Both the position numbers and the translations under genes were made by a program. From positions 248,001 through 312,000 of the forward strand of contig NZ_LT896716.1 in assembly GCF_900187405.1 (NCBI RefSeq): a stretch of DNA of 64,000 nt, given 5' to 3'. The first letter of the stretch is position 1; each line of letters starts with the position of its first letter. Below are positions 17,888-27,507 of the stretch, in pieces. The notes under the pieces were generated by a model. It worked only from the letters and a program-made list of their open reading frames with translations, was not told the DNA's origin and searched no databases. The stretch comes from Geobacter sp. DSM 9736 (GTDB lineage: Bacteria > Desulfobacterota > Desulfuromonadia > Geobacterales > Geobacteraceae).

Positions 17888-19021
17888 ATGATCTACATGG
17901 ACTACAATGCGACGACCCCCGTTCGTCCGGAGGTTCTTGATGCGATGTTGCCGTTTTATCGGGAACGGTTCGGCAACCCTTCGAGCATTCATCGGGCAGG
18001 AAGGGACGCGAAGAGGGCGGTAGAGGAAGCACGTGAGCGGGTTGCCCGCCTTGTGAACTGCGACCCGGCGGAAGTCGTCTTCACCTCCTCCGGAACCGAA
18101 GCGGACAACATGGCCATCAAAGGGGTCGCGGAGGCTTTGCGGGGACGCGGCAACCACATCATCACCACAACTGTCGAGCATCCTGCCGTCAGCAACGCCT
18201 GTTCTTATCTGGAGCAAGCCGGTTTCGAGGTGACGCGGGTGGATGTGGGCCGGACGGGACTAGTCGACCCGGAGGCGATCGAGGCTGCCATTACGCCCCA
18301 GACGATCCTAATCTCCGTCATGTTCGCCAACAATGAAACGGGGACTCTGATGCCGGTTGCGCAGCTGGGTGAAATCGCGAGCCGTCGCAGGATATATCTC
18401 CATTCCGATGCCGTTCAGGCTGTTGGACGTCTGCCTGTGGATGTCAGAGAGATGAATATCCAGCTCCTCTCCCTCTCCGGACATAAGCTACATGCGCCGA
18501 AAGGAACGGGAGCGCTCGTGGTGAGGAAGGGTGTAAAGGTCGTTCCCTTCATACACGGGGGCGCCCAGGAGAGAAACCGCCGTGCCGGAACCGAGAACGT
18601 GGCAGGGGCCGTGGCTTTCGGAAAAGCTTGCGAGCTCGCTTGCGATGAGATGATGCAGGAGGCCCGGCGACTTGCGCTGTTGCGGGACCGACTTGAAGAA
18701 GGCATCCTCACACGTGTGCCCGGCGCACAGATCAACGGCAGCCGCGGAAGAAGGCTCCCTAATACCCTCAGTGTATCATTCGAGGGTGTGGCCGCGGACT
18801 CCCTCCTCATGAGCCTTGATCTTGAGGGGGTCGCGGTTTCCTCCGGAGCAGCCTGCAGTTCCGGCACCCTTCGCTCCTCTGCCGTTCTTGCAGCCATGGG
18901 GATACCCCCTGAAATCGCGAGAGGCTCTATCCGGTTTTCCCTCGGTCTCTACAACTGCGATGAGGATGTGACAAGAGTGCTCGATCTGCTGCCACACCTC
19001 GTGGAGCGGCTGCGCAGCTAG
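17888..19021 (+). CDS. iscS: Cysteine desulfurase (IscS/NifS type)
   Basis: 377 residues. PLP enzyme converting cysteine to alanine and a persulfide for Fe-S clusters and thiolation. The PLP lysine is Lys200 in SLSGHKLHAPKG; the sulfur-carrying cysteine is Cys323 in the loop SSGAACSSGTLRSS; the N-terminus MIYMDYNATTPV is standard. Upstream iscR and downstream mnmA suggest a role in tRNA thiolation. No iscU, hscBA or fdx follows, unlike the enteric isc operon; scaffold genes must lie elsewhere. NifS naming is equally usual. Confidence 0.93.
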   Translation: MIYMDYNATTPVRPEVLDAMLPFYRERFGNPSSIHRAGRDAKRAVEEARERVARLVNCDPAEVVFTSSGTEADNMAIKGVAEALRGRGNHIITTTVEHPAVSNACSYLEQAGFEVTRVDVGRTGLVDPEAIEAAITPQTILISVMFANNETGTLMPVAQLGEIASRRRIYLHSDAVQAVGRLPVDVREMNIQLLSLSGHKLHAPKGTGALVVRKGVKVVPFIHGGAQERNRRAGTENVAGAVAFGKACELACDEMMQEARRLALLRDRLEEGILTRVPGAQINGSRGRRLPNTLSVSFEGVAADSLLMSLDLEGVAVSSGAACSSGTLRSSAVLAAMGIPPEIARGSIRFSLGLYNCDEDVTRVLDLLPHLVERLRS

Positions 19022-19070
19022 CGCGCGCCATTCTTTTTCATCAGCATGAATCAGGAAGAACGGAATCAAC

Positions 19071-20162
19071 ATGAATAATGCCAGACCCAGACGCGTAGTC
19101 GTCGCCATGAGCGGCGGCGTCGATTCCTCGGTAACCGCCGCACTACTCAGGGAGCAGGGGCACGAGGTGATCGGGATCTCCATGCAGCTGTGGGATCATT
19201 CCGATTCTGCAGCGGATGAGAACTTCGGTTCCTGTTGTTCTCTGGACGACCTCCAGGATGCCCGGCGGGTGGCGGAGCAACTCGATATCCCTTTTTACGT
19301 GGTCAATTTCGAGGAGGAGTTCAGGCGGATCGTCGTCGAAGATTTCGTTGACGAATACTTCAGGGGGCGAACCCCGAACCCGTGCGTTCGTTGCAACCAG
19401 GTGGTGAAATTCGAGCTTCTTCTGGCCAAGGCCCGGGGACTCGGCGCCGACTGTCTCGCCACCGGGCACTATGCCCGCATCGCACGGGAAGATGGTAACT
19501 ATAGGCTCCTCAAAGGGGTGGACCCCCAGAAGGATCAGAGCTACTTCCTCTTCGCTCTCACCCCCGAGCAGATGGCGTCGACCTTGTTCCCTCTGGGGGA
19601 GCTCACGAAACAGGAAGTCCGCAGGCTGGCGGCGCACTACGGTCTGAGAGTCGCCGAAAAGGGGGAGAGTCAGGAGATCTGTTTCATACCGGATGACGAT
19701 TATGTGCGGTTTCTCGAAGAGGAGCGCGGAACTGGGCTTCTTTCGGGGAAGATCGTGGACCGGAGAGGAAACGTCCTCGGAACCCACGACGGAATCTACA
19801 GGTACACCGTCGGACAGCGCAAGGGGCTCGGAATAGCCCACGCTCATCCTCTTTATGTGGTGGGGGTCGATGCGGAGAGGTGCGAAGTGGTTGTCGGAGC
19901 GAAGGATGAACTCCTGAGCCGCGGTGTCATTGCGGAACACATGAATTGGATTGTGCCTCCGCATGCCGATCCAATGGGGGCCTCCTGCAAGATTCGCTAC
20001 CGTCACCAGCCGGTACCGTGCGTTGTCCGTCCGCTGGCAGGGGGGGGAGCAGAGGTATTGTTCGGGGAGCCTCAACGTGCGGTCACTCCTGGGCAGGCCG
20101 TAGTCCTTTACGATGGTGATAGCGTTTTGGGCGGTGGCTGGATAACGGCGGGGATCGAGTAA
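19071..20162 (+). CDS. mnmA: tRNA-specific 2-thiouridylase
   Basis: 363 residues. It installs the 2-thio group at wobble U34 of Lys, Glu and Gln tRNAs, taking sulfur from IscS. The PP-loop [13 protein letters not shown] is near the N-terminus; the first catalytic cysteine is in [13 protein letters not shown] and the second in [12 protein letters not shown]; the C-terminal beta-barrel follows. It comes 50 bp after iscS and 3 bp before mtaB, so a coupled sulfur-transfer operon is likely. Confidence 0.95.
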   Translation: MNNARPRRVVVAMSGGVDSSVTAALLREQGHEVIGISMQLWDHSDSAADENFGSCCSLDDLQDARRVAEQLDIPFYVVNFEEEFRRIVVEDFVDEYFRGRTPNPCVRCNQVVKFELLLAKARGLGADCLATGHYARIAREDGNYRLLKGVDPQKDQSYFLFALTPEQMASTLFPLGELTKQEVRRLAAHYGLRVAEKGESQEICFIPDDDYVRFLEEERGTGLLSGKIVDRRGNVLGTHDGIYRYTVGQRKGLGIAHAHPLYVVGVDAERCEVVVGAKDELLSRGVIAEHMNWIVPPHADPMGASCKIRYRHQPVPCVVRPLAGGGAEVLFGEPQRAVTPGQAVVLYDGDSVLGGGWITAGIE

Positions 20163-20165
20163 GGT

Positions 20166-21467
20166 ATGCAACGGGTCGCAATCACCACCCTAGGGTGCAA
20201 GACAAACCAGTTCGAATCAGCCGGTATGGGGGAAATACTCGGCAAGGAAGGATTTGTCGTCGTTCCTTTCGATGAACAGGCCGATGTCTACATCATCAAT
20301 ACCTGCACTGTGACCGCCCGCACTGATGCCGAGTCGCGGCGGCTCATACGCCGGGCGCAAAGGAAAACCCCGAATGCGCGAATCGTGGTGACCGGTTGCT
20401 ACGCGCAGGTCGCCCCCGAGGAACTCCGCGCACTTCCCGGTGTCGATCTCATCCTTGGAAATACTGAAAAAAAAGATATCGTCTCTTTCCTGCGGGAAGC
20501 GCCTGCGGAAGGGAGGGTTCTCGTCTCGGACATAACCGGCGAAAGGCATGCTGCACCGCTGGCGCTGGAAAGCTTCGCCGAGCATACGCGTGCATTTCTC
20601 CAGGTCCAGAATGGATGCGACGCTTTCTGTTCCTACTGTATCGTACCCTATGCCAGAGGGCGCAGCAGAAGTGTTTCCACTGAAGAGGTCCTCAAAGGCA
20701 TCGCTTCATTTGCTGCCTCCGGGTATCAGGAAGTGGTCCTCACCGGTATCCATCTGAGTGCTTACGGGCTTGATCTGGAGCCGCCGGCATCGCTTCATGG
20801 TTTATTGCAGGAGGTGGAGAGACGGCAGCTCGTCCCGCGGTTGCGCCTGGGTTCCCTGGAGCCCGCCGAGATAGGTGATGAGCTGATAGATCTGGTAGCG
20901 CGGTCGAAAGTAATATGCCCCCATATCCACATCCCCCTCCAGAGCGGGGCGGACGGAGTTCTTCATCGGATGAACCGGACCTACACAGCCCGATTCTTCG
21001 CCGAACTTGTCGGTCGCCTTTCTGCTGCAGTTCCTGGAATCTGTATAGGTCTAGACATGATCGCAGGATTTCCCGGTGAAACGGAGGAAGAATTCCTGGC
21101 GGGCTGGAGTCTTGTCGAATCCCTCCCCATAGCCTATCTTCACGTCTTTCCCTATTCCCTCCGCCCCGGAACTGCGGCTGCGTCCATGTCCGGCCACCTT
21201 CCACCCCGCGTAATTACCGAGCGGGCGCGCCGGCTCCGCGAGCTTTCAGAAAGAAAGAGGGATGAATATCATGCATGCTTCGTCGGGAAAACGATCCGGG
21301 TCCTGGTTCAATCCTCGGATGGCTCGGGGAATCTGAAAGGGTTATCCCGTCACTACGTCTCCGTCTCCTTTCCCGGAAATCGGGATACGTATAATCGCGA
21401 GGTGACGGTCCGCATCCTGGGTAGTTCAGGTGAGGGGCTGGTGGGAGAGCTGCAGGCGGTCCTGTAA
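20166..21467 (+). CDS. mtaB: tRNA t6A37 methylthiotransferase, MtaB type
   Basis: 433 residues. A radical-SAM methylthiotransferase that makes ms2t6A at tRNA position 37. The N-terminal UPF0004 domain has cluster cysteines in LGCKTNQFES, NTCTVT and TGCYAQV; the radical-SAM motif is CDAFCSYC; the C-terminal end forms a TRAM-type RNA-binding domain. The N-terminus with LGCKTNQFES is characteristic of MtaB rather than MiaB or RimO. Starts 3 bp after mnmA, and ends 30 bp before convergent phoU. Confidence 0.92.
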   Translation: MQRVAITTLGCKTNQFESAGMGEILGKEGFVVVPFDEQADVYIINTCTVTARTDAESRRLIRRAQRKTPNARIVVTGCYAQVAPEELRALPGVDLILGNTEKKDIVSFLREAPAEGRVLVSDITGERHAAPLALESFAEHTRAFLQVQNGCDAFCSYCIVPYARGRSRSVSTEEVLKGIASFAASGYQEVVLTGIHLSAYGLDLEPPASLHGLLQEVERRQLVPRLRLGSLEPAEIGDELIDLVARSKVICPHIHIPLQSGADGVLHRMNRTYTARFFAELVGRLSAAVPGICIGLDMIAGFPGETEEEFLAGWSLVESLPIAYLHVFPYSLRPGTAAASMSGHLPPRVITERARRLRELSERKRDEYHACFVGKTIRVLVQSSDGSGNLKGLSRHYVSVSFPGNRDTYNREVTVRILGSSGEGLVGELQAVL

Positions 21468-21496
21468 TAACTCCATGGCTGCCGCTGCGCAAGAAG

Positions 21497-22168
21497 CTAT
21501 GCGATCGTGTGGCGGATGTCCTTCCCCTTCACCATGAAGATAACCATTTCCGCCACGTTTGTTGCGTGGTCTGCAATCCGTTCGAGGCACTTTGCAATAT
21601 AGTTGATCTTGATTGCGCGGGAGATAGTTGCCGGGTCCGCCATCATGAACGTCAATAGTTCCCGCTGGATCTGATCGTTCAGGTCGTCCACCTGCTGGTC
21701 ATCCCTACAAACCTTGAGCGCGAGTTCGTCGTCACCCCTGACAAACGCGTCCAGCGCTTCCTTCACCATGTCCGATGCGAGCTTAGCCATCCGGGGCAGG
21801 TCGATGTACGGCTTGAGCGGCTGCTCCATGTTCAGCTCCCGGGTCCGCTTGCAGATGTTGGCGCACTGGTCTCCGATTCTCTCCAGATCCGTCACTATCT
21901 TCAGCGCGATCGTTACGAATCTCAAATCGCGGGCCGCGGGCTGCCGACGGGCAAGAAGGTGGAGGCACTTCTCGTCTATCTCCATCTCCAGGCCATTGAT
22001 TTCGTGGTCGAACTTGATGGTCCGCTCCGCTAGCTCCGTGTCCCGTTCGACGAGGGCTTTCATGGCGTTGGCGATCATCTGCTCCACCTTGCCCCCCATT
22101 TCGAGAAGCTTACCGCGTATCTCATTCAGCTCCTCGTCGAAATGCCTGCTGAAGTGCTCCCTTTCCAT
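21497..22168 (-). CDS. phoU: Phosphate uptake regulator PhoU
   Basis: 223 residues, two homologous three-helix bundles, each with a metal-binding acidic region (for example LERIGDQCANI and LERIADHATNVAEMVIFM). PhoU represses the Pho response when PstSCAB is phosphate-saturated and interacts with PhoR. GGAGAAG precedes the ATG. It is the last gene of the pst operon here; about 80 bp separates it from pstB. Confidence 0.95.
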   Translation of the reverse strand: MEREHFSRHFDEELNEIRGKLLEMGGKVEQMIANAMKALVERDTELAERTIKFDHEINGLEMEIDEKCLHLLARRQPAARDLRFVTIALKIVTDLERIGDQCANICKRTRELNMEQPLKPYIDLPRMAKLASDMVKEALDAFVRGDDELALKVCRDDQQVDDLNDQIQRELLTFMMADPATISRAIKINYIAKCLERIADHATNVAEMVIFMVKGKDIRHTIA

Positions 22169-22249
22169 TTATCTTCTCCAATCGTGAATCAGGTCAAGGT
22201 TGAGGTTGAGGATAGAAGCTAACCGCAACGCGTGAGAGTGGTAAACCGC

Positions 22250-23008
22250 TTAGCCGAACCGCCCCGTGATATAGTCTTCAGTCCGCTTTTTTTCCGGGGC
22301 CGTGAATATTTTCCGTGTCGCGTCGCATTCGATCAGTTCCCCCAGGTAGAAGAATGCCGTTACGTCGGATACCCGTGCTGCCTGCTGCATGTTATGGGTG
22401 ACGATGACGATGGTGTACTTTTCCTTCAGCTCTTCGATCAGTTCCTCGATCTTTAGGGTGGAAATCGGGTCGAGCGCCGAGGCGGGTTCATCCATCAAAA
22501 TTACCTCCGGCTTGACCGCAATGGTCCTGGCTATGCACAGCCGCTGCTGTTGCCCTCCCGATAGTTCCATAGCATTGGATTTCAACCGGTCTTTCACTTC
22601 GTCCCAGAGGGCGACCCGCTGCAGGCTGGATTCGACAACTTCATCGAGCGCATTCCGCTTCACTCCACCCATGAGCTTGTACCCTGCGATGACGTTATCG
22701 TAGATCGACATTGCAGGGAAGGGGTTGGGCTTCTGGAACACCATGCCGATCCGCCGTCTGATGGAGACGGGATCGGCGCTCTTGTCGTAGATGTTGGTTC
22801 CTTCCAGCAGTATCTGCCCCGTCACCCGTGCCGCGGGCACGAGATCGTGCATCCGGTTGATGCTGCGCAGGACGGTGGATTTGCCGCACCCCGAGGGTCC
22901 GATGATAGCTGTTACGCTGTTTTCCCTGAAGGAGAGATCGACGTTTTTCACAGCATGGTTCTGACCGAAAAAGACATTCAGCTGATGCAGTTCGAGTTTT
23001 TGGTTCAT
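22250..23008 (-). CDS. pstB: Phosphate ABC transporter ATP-binding protein
   Basis: 252 residues. Walker [17 protein letters not shown] with the PstB-specific RSINRMHDL extension, signature [13 protein letters not shown] and Walker [16 protein letters not shown]. The DPIST and [10 protein letters not shown] motifs are diagnostic of PstB. It powers high-affinity phosphate uptake with PstA and PstC. GGGGAACGA precedes the ATG. Eight bases separate it from the pstA stop, indicating co-transcription. Confidence 0.96.
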   Translation of the reverse strand: MNQKLELHQLNVFFGQNHAVKNVDLSFRENSVTAIIGPSGCGKSTVLRSINRMHDLVPAARVTGQILLEGTNIYDKSADPVSIRRRIGMVFQKPNPFPAMSIYDNVIAGYKLMGGVKRNALDEVVESSLQRVALWDEVKDRLKSNAMELSGGQQQRLCIARTIAVKPEVILMDEPASALDPISTLKIEELIEELKEKYTIVIVTHNMQQAARVSDVTAFFYLGELIECDATRKIFTAPEKKRTEDYITGRFG

Positions 23009-23016
23009 TCGTTCCC

Positions 23017-23853
23017 CTAGCTTCTATGCTTGCTCCTGCCGAAGTATCTGGCGGAGAGGTTGATGCCGAACATAAGTGTAACGAGGACCAGCGCGCCTCC
23101 CCATGCCAGCTTGTGCCAGTCTTCATAAGGTGATATCGCGAAGTTGAAGATCTGTAGGGGGAGGGCTGCCATCGGCTGGGCGAGGCTGGTTCCCCAGAAC
23201 TGGTTGCCGAGGGAGGTGAACAGAAGCGGTGCCGTCTCACCGGCAATGCGGGCGAGCGCGAGGAGTATGCCTGTCACGACTCCCGTGAGGGCGCTTCGCA
23301 GCGTGACCTTGAGGGTCGTCCGCCAGAGGGGGATCCCGAGGGCCAGGGACGCTTCCCGCAGAGAGTCCGGGACCATCTTGAGCTGCTCTTCTGTGGTTCT
23401 GAGCACGATAGGTACCATGATGAGGGAGAGGGCAGCCGCCCCTGCCCAGGCCGAAAAACCTTTCATGGGGACAACGATAAGAGCGTATGCGACCATCCCG
23501 GTAATGATCGATGGAATTCCTGAAAGAATATCGGCGGCAAAACGGATGGCGGTGGATATGCGGTTTCCTCCGTACTCAGATAGGTAGATGGCTCCGAGCA
23601 CTCCTACGGGTACACCCAGAAAGGATGCAAGGCCGACCACTATGGCAGACCCGGCTATGCCGTTTGCCATCCCTCCGCCGGCCTCTCCGGTCGGCCTGGG
23701 AATTTCCGTGAAGAAGTCGAGGGTGATGCTGTCGAGGCCCATTTTCATGATGTGCGCGAAGATGAGTCCGAGAGGGATCAATACCGCCACGGTGGAAAGC
23801 ATCATCAGCAAGGTCATCAGCATGCTGCCCAGTTTACGGCTTCGGAGCCTCAT
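23017..23853 (-). CDS. pstA: Phosphate ABC transporter permease PstA
   Basis: 278 residues from the ATG at 23853, which overlaps the pstC stop (ATGA) and is preceded by AAGGAGG; an upstream extension to 23886 lies inside pstC and is rejected. About six membrane segments are visible, and the permease loop region [25 protein letters not shown] matches the EAA motif of binding-protein-dependent permeases. The [14 protein letters not shown] region is typical of PstA. It pairs with PstC in the inner membrane. Confidence 0.94.
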   Translation of the reverse strand: MRLRSRKLGSMLMTLLMMLSTVAVLIPLGLIFAHIMKMGLDSITLDFFTEIPRPTGEAGGGMANGIAGSAIVVGLASFLGVPVGVLGAIYLSEYGGNRISTAIRFAADILSGIPSIITGMVAYALIVVPMKGFSAWAGAAALSLIMVPIVLRTTEEQLKMVPDSLREASLALGIPLWRTTLKVTLRSALTGVVTGILLALARIAGETAPLLFTSLGNQFWGTSLAQPMAALPLQIFNFAISPYEDWHKLAWGGALVLVTLMFGINLSARYFGRSKHRS

Positions 23854-24803
23854 CGGCGGCCTCCTTCCTTTCGGGTCACACTCCATAGGAGTAGGCGGGC
23901 GAAACCGTTGATGACGATGGTCACCGTCAGCAGGATGAGGCCGATTTCCATCAGCGCGGCTGAATGAAGGGGCGAAGTAGCCTCCGCGAATTCGTTGGCG
24001 ATGACGCTCGGCATCGTGTAGGCGGGAGAGAGAAGCGACAGGGAGATCTGTGGCGAGTTTCCAATCACCATGGTGACCGCCATGGTTTCACCCACCGCAC
24101 GTCCGAGTCCGAGGATGACGGCGCCGACGATCCCCGACTTCCCGTACGGGAGGACCGCCATACGGATCATTTCCCACCTGGTAGCTCCCAGGGCTATTGC
24201 AGCCTCCTTCTGGGTCTGCGGCACGGCCAATAGCACCTCCTTGGTAATGGAGGTGATTATCGGCACAACCATGACCATAAGTATGAAGATGGCAGCAAGC
24301 ATGCTCACACCGTAAGGTGCCCCCTCAAAGAAGGGGAGGAACCCGAGGTGCTCGATGAGCAGGGGCTGTACCGAGCGCTGCAGCCACGGAGCCATGACAA
24401 GAACTCCCCACAGGCCGTAGATGACACTCGGAATCGCGGCAAGGAGCTCAACGAGTGCTGCAATCGCGGCACCCGCCCGTTTTGGGGCTATCTCCGTGAT
24501 GAAAAGTGCTGTGCCGACGCTGAGTGGAGTAGCCAGAGCCAGCGCAAGCACCGACGAGACAAGGGAACCGTACAGATAAGGAAGCGCGCCGAACTTCTCC
24601 TGGACCACGTCCCAATCGCTTCCGGTCAGAAAGCTCAGTCCGAAGGCACGCAGAGAGGGAAGGCTCTGTCGGATCATCTCGTACATCATCAGGCACAGGA
24701 TTGCGATGATACTTAGGGCCAGGAGCGCGGTAATGCCCTTGAAGACGCAGTCACCACAGAACCCGGGTTCAATCTTCCATTTTCGTTGTACTTCAGATGC
24801 CAA
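23850..24803 (-). CDS. pstC: Phosphate ABC transporter permease PstC
   Basis: 317 residues from a TTG start with GGAG about eight bases upstream. Six predicted membrane segments; the EAA-type loop is ALGATRWEMIRMAVLPYGKSGIVG and the segment LPYLYGSLVSS is typical of PstC. It forms the phosphate channel with PstA. A 73-bp gap separates it from pstS, and the last four bases overlap pstA. Confidence 0.94.
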   Translation of the reverse strand: MASEVQRKWKIEPGFCGDCVFKGITALLALSIIAILCLMMYEMIRQSLPSLRAFGLSFLTGSDWDVVQEKFGALPYLYGSLVSSVLALALATPLSVGTALFITEIAPKRAGAAIAALVELLAAIPSVIYGLWGVLVMAPWLQRSVQPLLIEHLGFLPFFEGAPYGVSMLAAIFILMVMVVPIITSITKEVLLAVPQTQKEAAIALGATRWEMIRMAVLPYGKSGIVGAVILGLGRAVGETMAVTMVIGNSPQISLSLLSPAYTMPSVIANEFAEATSPLHSAALMEIGLILLTVTIVINGFARLLLWSVTRKEGGRR

Positions 24804-24876
24804 AAGAAAGCTCCGATCGGATCATGGGAAGCGGCTGGCTGAGTTTGGGCTGCCGCTTCCCGCAGAAAAGCAGCAG

Positions 24877-25905
24877 TTACTGGATTGTCTTGATCGTCTT
24901 TTCTACCATTTTCGTCACATTCTGGGGTAGCGGGGCGTAGAGGAGGGGGGCTGCCATCTTCTGCCCCTTGGTCATGCTCCACCTGAGAAATTCGACCAGC
25001 TTTTTCCCCTTTACCGGGTCCTTCTGCTTCTCGTAGACGAGGAGCCACGTGAAGCCGACGATCGGGTAAGCTTCCTTTCCCGGCTGATTGACGAGGGATA
25101 TCCGGTAGTCTGCAGGCATCTTTTTTGCTGCGGCGGCTGCCGCAGCGCTCGTCGTTTTGATTGAGGGCTCGATGAACGCCCCTGCCTTGTTCCTGATGGT
25201 AGCATAGGAGAGCTTGTTCTCTATGGCGTAGGCCATTTCGACGTACCCAATGGTGTAGCGGGTCGTCTTTATCTGGCCGGCTACTCCTTCATTTCCCTTG
25301 CCGCCGAGTCCCACCGGCCATTTTACCGAAGCACCCTTGCCGACCTTTTGGGCCCACTCAGGGCTCACTCCTGACAGATAATCGGTGAAGATGCTGGTGG
25401 TTCCGCTTCCGTCGGAGCGGCGAACGACGATGATCGGCTGATTGGGAAGTTGCATGCCGGGGTTGTCCCTGACGATTCTCGGGTCGTTCCACTTGGTGAG
25501 CTTACCCAGGAAAATTTCGGCGACATTCTCCGACGAGAGCTTGAGCCCCTTGCCTATCCCTGGGACATTATAGGTGACGACCACCGCCCCCATAACCGTA
25601 GGAATGTGCAGCAGCTTTCCCGGCGCCGCCTTCAGTTCCTGATCGCTAAGAAATTTGTCTGAGGCTCCGAAGTCGACGGTTTGAGCGGTTATCTGCTTGA
25701 TTCCACCGCCGCTGCCGATGGACTGGTAATTGAACTTGACTGTAGGGTCGATCTTTGCGTACTCGCTGAACCATTTGGAGTAAAGCGGGTAGGGGAAGGT
25801 CGCCCCCGCTCCGTTTACCAGAGTCTCGGCGAAGGCCGTAGGCGCGATCAGAAACGACGGCAGGATAAGAACCAAACAGATGCTTAATCTCAGGTTGCTC
25901 AGCAT
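24877..25905 (-). CDS. pstS: Phosphate-binding periplasmic protein PstS
   Basis: 342 residues from the ATG at 25905 with GGAGGAG upstream; an ATG 12 codons earlier also exists but precedes the ribosome site. A signal peptide ends at about TAFA, then the mature start ETLVNGAGATFPYP is typical of PstS. Phosphate ligands are in NGAGATFP and RRSDGSGTTSIFTDYL. It delivers phosphate to PstCA and is the first gene of the pstSCAB-phoU operon, under a probable PhoB site. Confidence 0.95.
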   Translation of the reverse strand: MLSNLRLSICLVLILPSFLIAPTAFAETLVNGAGATFPYPLYSKWFSEYAKIDPTVKFNYQSIGSGGGIKQITAQTVDFGASDKFLSDQELKAAPGKLLHIPTVMGAVVVTYNVPGIGKGLKLSSENVAEIFLGKLTKWNDPRIVRDNPGMQLPNQPIIVVRRSDGSGTTSIFTDYLSGVSPEWAQKVGKGASVKWPVGLGGKGNEGVAGQIKTTRYTIGYVEMAYAIENKLSYATIRNKAGAFIEPSIKTTSAAAAAAAKKMPADYRISLVNQPGKEAYPIVGFTWLLVYEKQKDPVKGKKLVEFLRWSMTKGQKMAAPLLYAPLPQNVTKMVEKTIKTIQ

Positions 25906-25946
25906 ATCTCCTCCTTGTATCTTTTTTGCTCCTTGTATCATTGAAG

Positions 25947-25964
25947 TGTTACAGGCGTGTTACG
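25947..25964 (-). promoter_or_regulatory. Candidate PhoB box upstream of pstS
   Basis: On the plus strand TGTTACA and TGTTACG repeat with an 11-bp period; read on the minus strand these are CGTAACA-CGCC-TGTAACA, the spacing of a Pho box (7-bp repeats, 4-bp gap). It lies about 40 bp before the pstS start. The match to the CTGTCAT-type consensus is partial. Confidence 0.45.
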
Positions 25965-26149
25965 GAGAGGGTAAGATTGGGTTAAACATGTGCTCATATG
26001 CAAATTGTAGCAATTTTTCAGGTAGATGCATTTGGCGTGGGAGGGTGAGGTAAGCAGTTTCGGCTGGCCGCATGGAGGACGAACTGCTGCAGACTCAGCT
26101 TCGGTGGGGAAGGAGGTGCGTAGGGAAGGTATATCTGGCGGTGCTTCGG
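25965..26149. other. Non-coding stretch upstream of pstS
   Basis: Apart from the candidate PhoB box next to it, I see no gene, tRNA or clear terminator in this stretch between pstS and the small CxxC protein. Confidence 0.5.
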
Positions 26150-26332
26150 TCAGGCGTTAGAGGCGATACGCAGCTTTTTCTGTGCATCCAGGCACTCTTC
26201 GCACATTTTGCCGATTTCCTCTGTCGTAAAGCCGTTGATGACCAGTCGCTCGTTATATGTAAGCTCAATCCAGGCCCCAAACCTTTTGACCCTTTTACAG
26301 CCGGGGCAGACTATGACAGCTTTCCGTTCCAT
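26150..26332 (-). CDS. Small protein with two CxxC motifs
   Basis: 60 residues. The motifs CPGC (residues 9-12) and CEEC (44-47) are placed like the two halves of a zinc-binding knuckle; the middle is hydrophilic. AAAGGGA lies upstream of the ATG at 26332, a good ribosome site, which argues that it is translated. I do not recognise a family. It is downstream of the DUF4350-like gene on the same strand and upstream of pstS. Confidence 0.6.
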   Translation of the reverse strand: MERKAVIVCPGCKRVKRFGAWIELTYNERLVINGFTTEEIGKMCEECLDAQKKLRIASNA

Positions 26333-26476
26333 GGTAATCCCTTTCTGCAGAAAGGAAAAAAACCCATTCGGCAGTTGCCGCAGAATACAAGCAATACAAG
26401 GTGCGATTATACCACGTCGAGCGGATATGTCCTTCTGTCTATGAGCAATACTTTTTACTGATCGGTGAGGATTCGA

Positions 26477-27238
26477 TCAATCTGCCAGCCATGCGGCGAG
26501 CCGGTCGGCCAGCAGTGCATTCTCAGCATCGAGAAACTTGTTCTGGAAAAGTGCGTCATCTCCAAATACCAAGAACTCCCCCTTTCCGCGCTTCCCCGTC
26601 ACAGCGACCGCGAACCGCTGCACCGCATCACCCCCGGAAAGTGTGCTGCTGCCGTCGAGGTCAATCCATGCACGATCTCCGGTTTCGGCGATTACGGTGC
26701 AAGGGTCGCCGGTACAGGCGAGTGCCCAGGCACCGTGGAGACTGAAACCTTCGATGCCGCGGGTAAAGGAATCCTGCGAAAGGCGCTGAACCCTGAAATT
26801 CTGGGGATTCCCCTTGATTGCGTTTTCCGTCTCCCGCAGGGTTCCGTTTGAGAAATCCACGTCGAGGCGATGGAGAAGTGCTGTCAGTGGCTGGGCGATG
26901 TGAAGCATGATGGCGAGTTTCCCCCCCTTCTCGACAAACCGGACGATCGCTTCGATTTCCTTATCCGAATATTGCTTGAAAGGCCCCGAAAGCACGAGGC
27001 CCGTTGCCTCGGCAAGAGCTTCCGGGGTTATCTCATGGTGCAGGGCAGCCACTTTCGAGTTCACCCGGCGGAGACGCGCGGCGAACTCCGACAGATCGAG
27101 GGGGGACTCTCGATTCATCAGGAAGCGCTGGTCATGCCCCTCGTCAATGAGGATTGCTCCGGCTTCTGCTGCGGTCGCTGATACCGGTACGATAAGGGCG
27201 AGAGTCAGTAAGAGAGAGATCTGAATGATTGGCTTCAT
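26477..27238 (-). CDS. DUF4350-like secreted protein
   Basis: 253 residues from the ATG at 27238, preceded by AAGGAG; the longer reading to 27271 has no such site. A signal peptide covers about residues 1-24 (ending TATAAEA). The rest has the layout of DUF4350/GATase-like proteins: ILIDEGHDQRF at the start, then VLSGPFKQYSDKEIEAIVRFVEKGGKL and the end FGDDALFQNKFLD. The role is unknown; periplasmic location is predicted. Divergent from the cohesin-like gene. Confidence 0.65.
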   Translation of the reverse strand: MKPIIQISLLLTLALIVPVSATAAEAGAILIDEGHDQRFLMNRESPLDLSEFAARLRRVNSKVAALHHEITPEALAEATGLVLSGPFKQYSDKEIEAIVRFVEKGGKLAIMLHIAQPLTALLHRLDVDFSNGTLRETENAIKGNPQNFRVQRLSQDSFTRGIEGFSLHGAWALACTGDPCTVIAETGDRAWIDLDGSSTLSGGDAVQRFAVAVTGKRGKGEFLVFGDDALFQNKFLDAENALLADRLAAWLAD

Positions 27239-27507
27239 AGACGACTCCTTGTGATGGCAAGTATGCGACACAAACAGATAAAGACGACCTGTTTGGTCTT
27301 ATATACTCTGTGCTCTGAATATGCAACTCCTATTTCTTTCTATGGCTGTTTTCCGCTTCCATGAAAGGGGCATGTGCGGGGTGTGTCCGGTTACTCTCCA
27401 GGTGGAGCAGCATATATGAAACAGGTGCGGTCGCTTTTTATAATAAATGCTTTATAATTCAGAAGCTGCCCACGCGCCTCGAATTTTACTGCATAACTTA
27501 CGGAGCG
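27239..27507. promoter_or_regulatory. Divergent intergenic region with two TATAAT boxes
   Basis: TATAAT occurs at 27439-27444 and 27453-27458, pointing toward the cohesin-like gene. Neither has a good -35 box at 17 bp. They place the transcription start downstream of the earliest in-frame ATG at 27361, supporting a translation start at 27508. Confidence 0.4.

Noticed and set aside
19143-20171. 342-residue minus-strand open frame
   Set aside because: Antisense to mnmA, which has full catalytic motifs on the plus strand.
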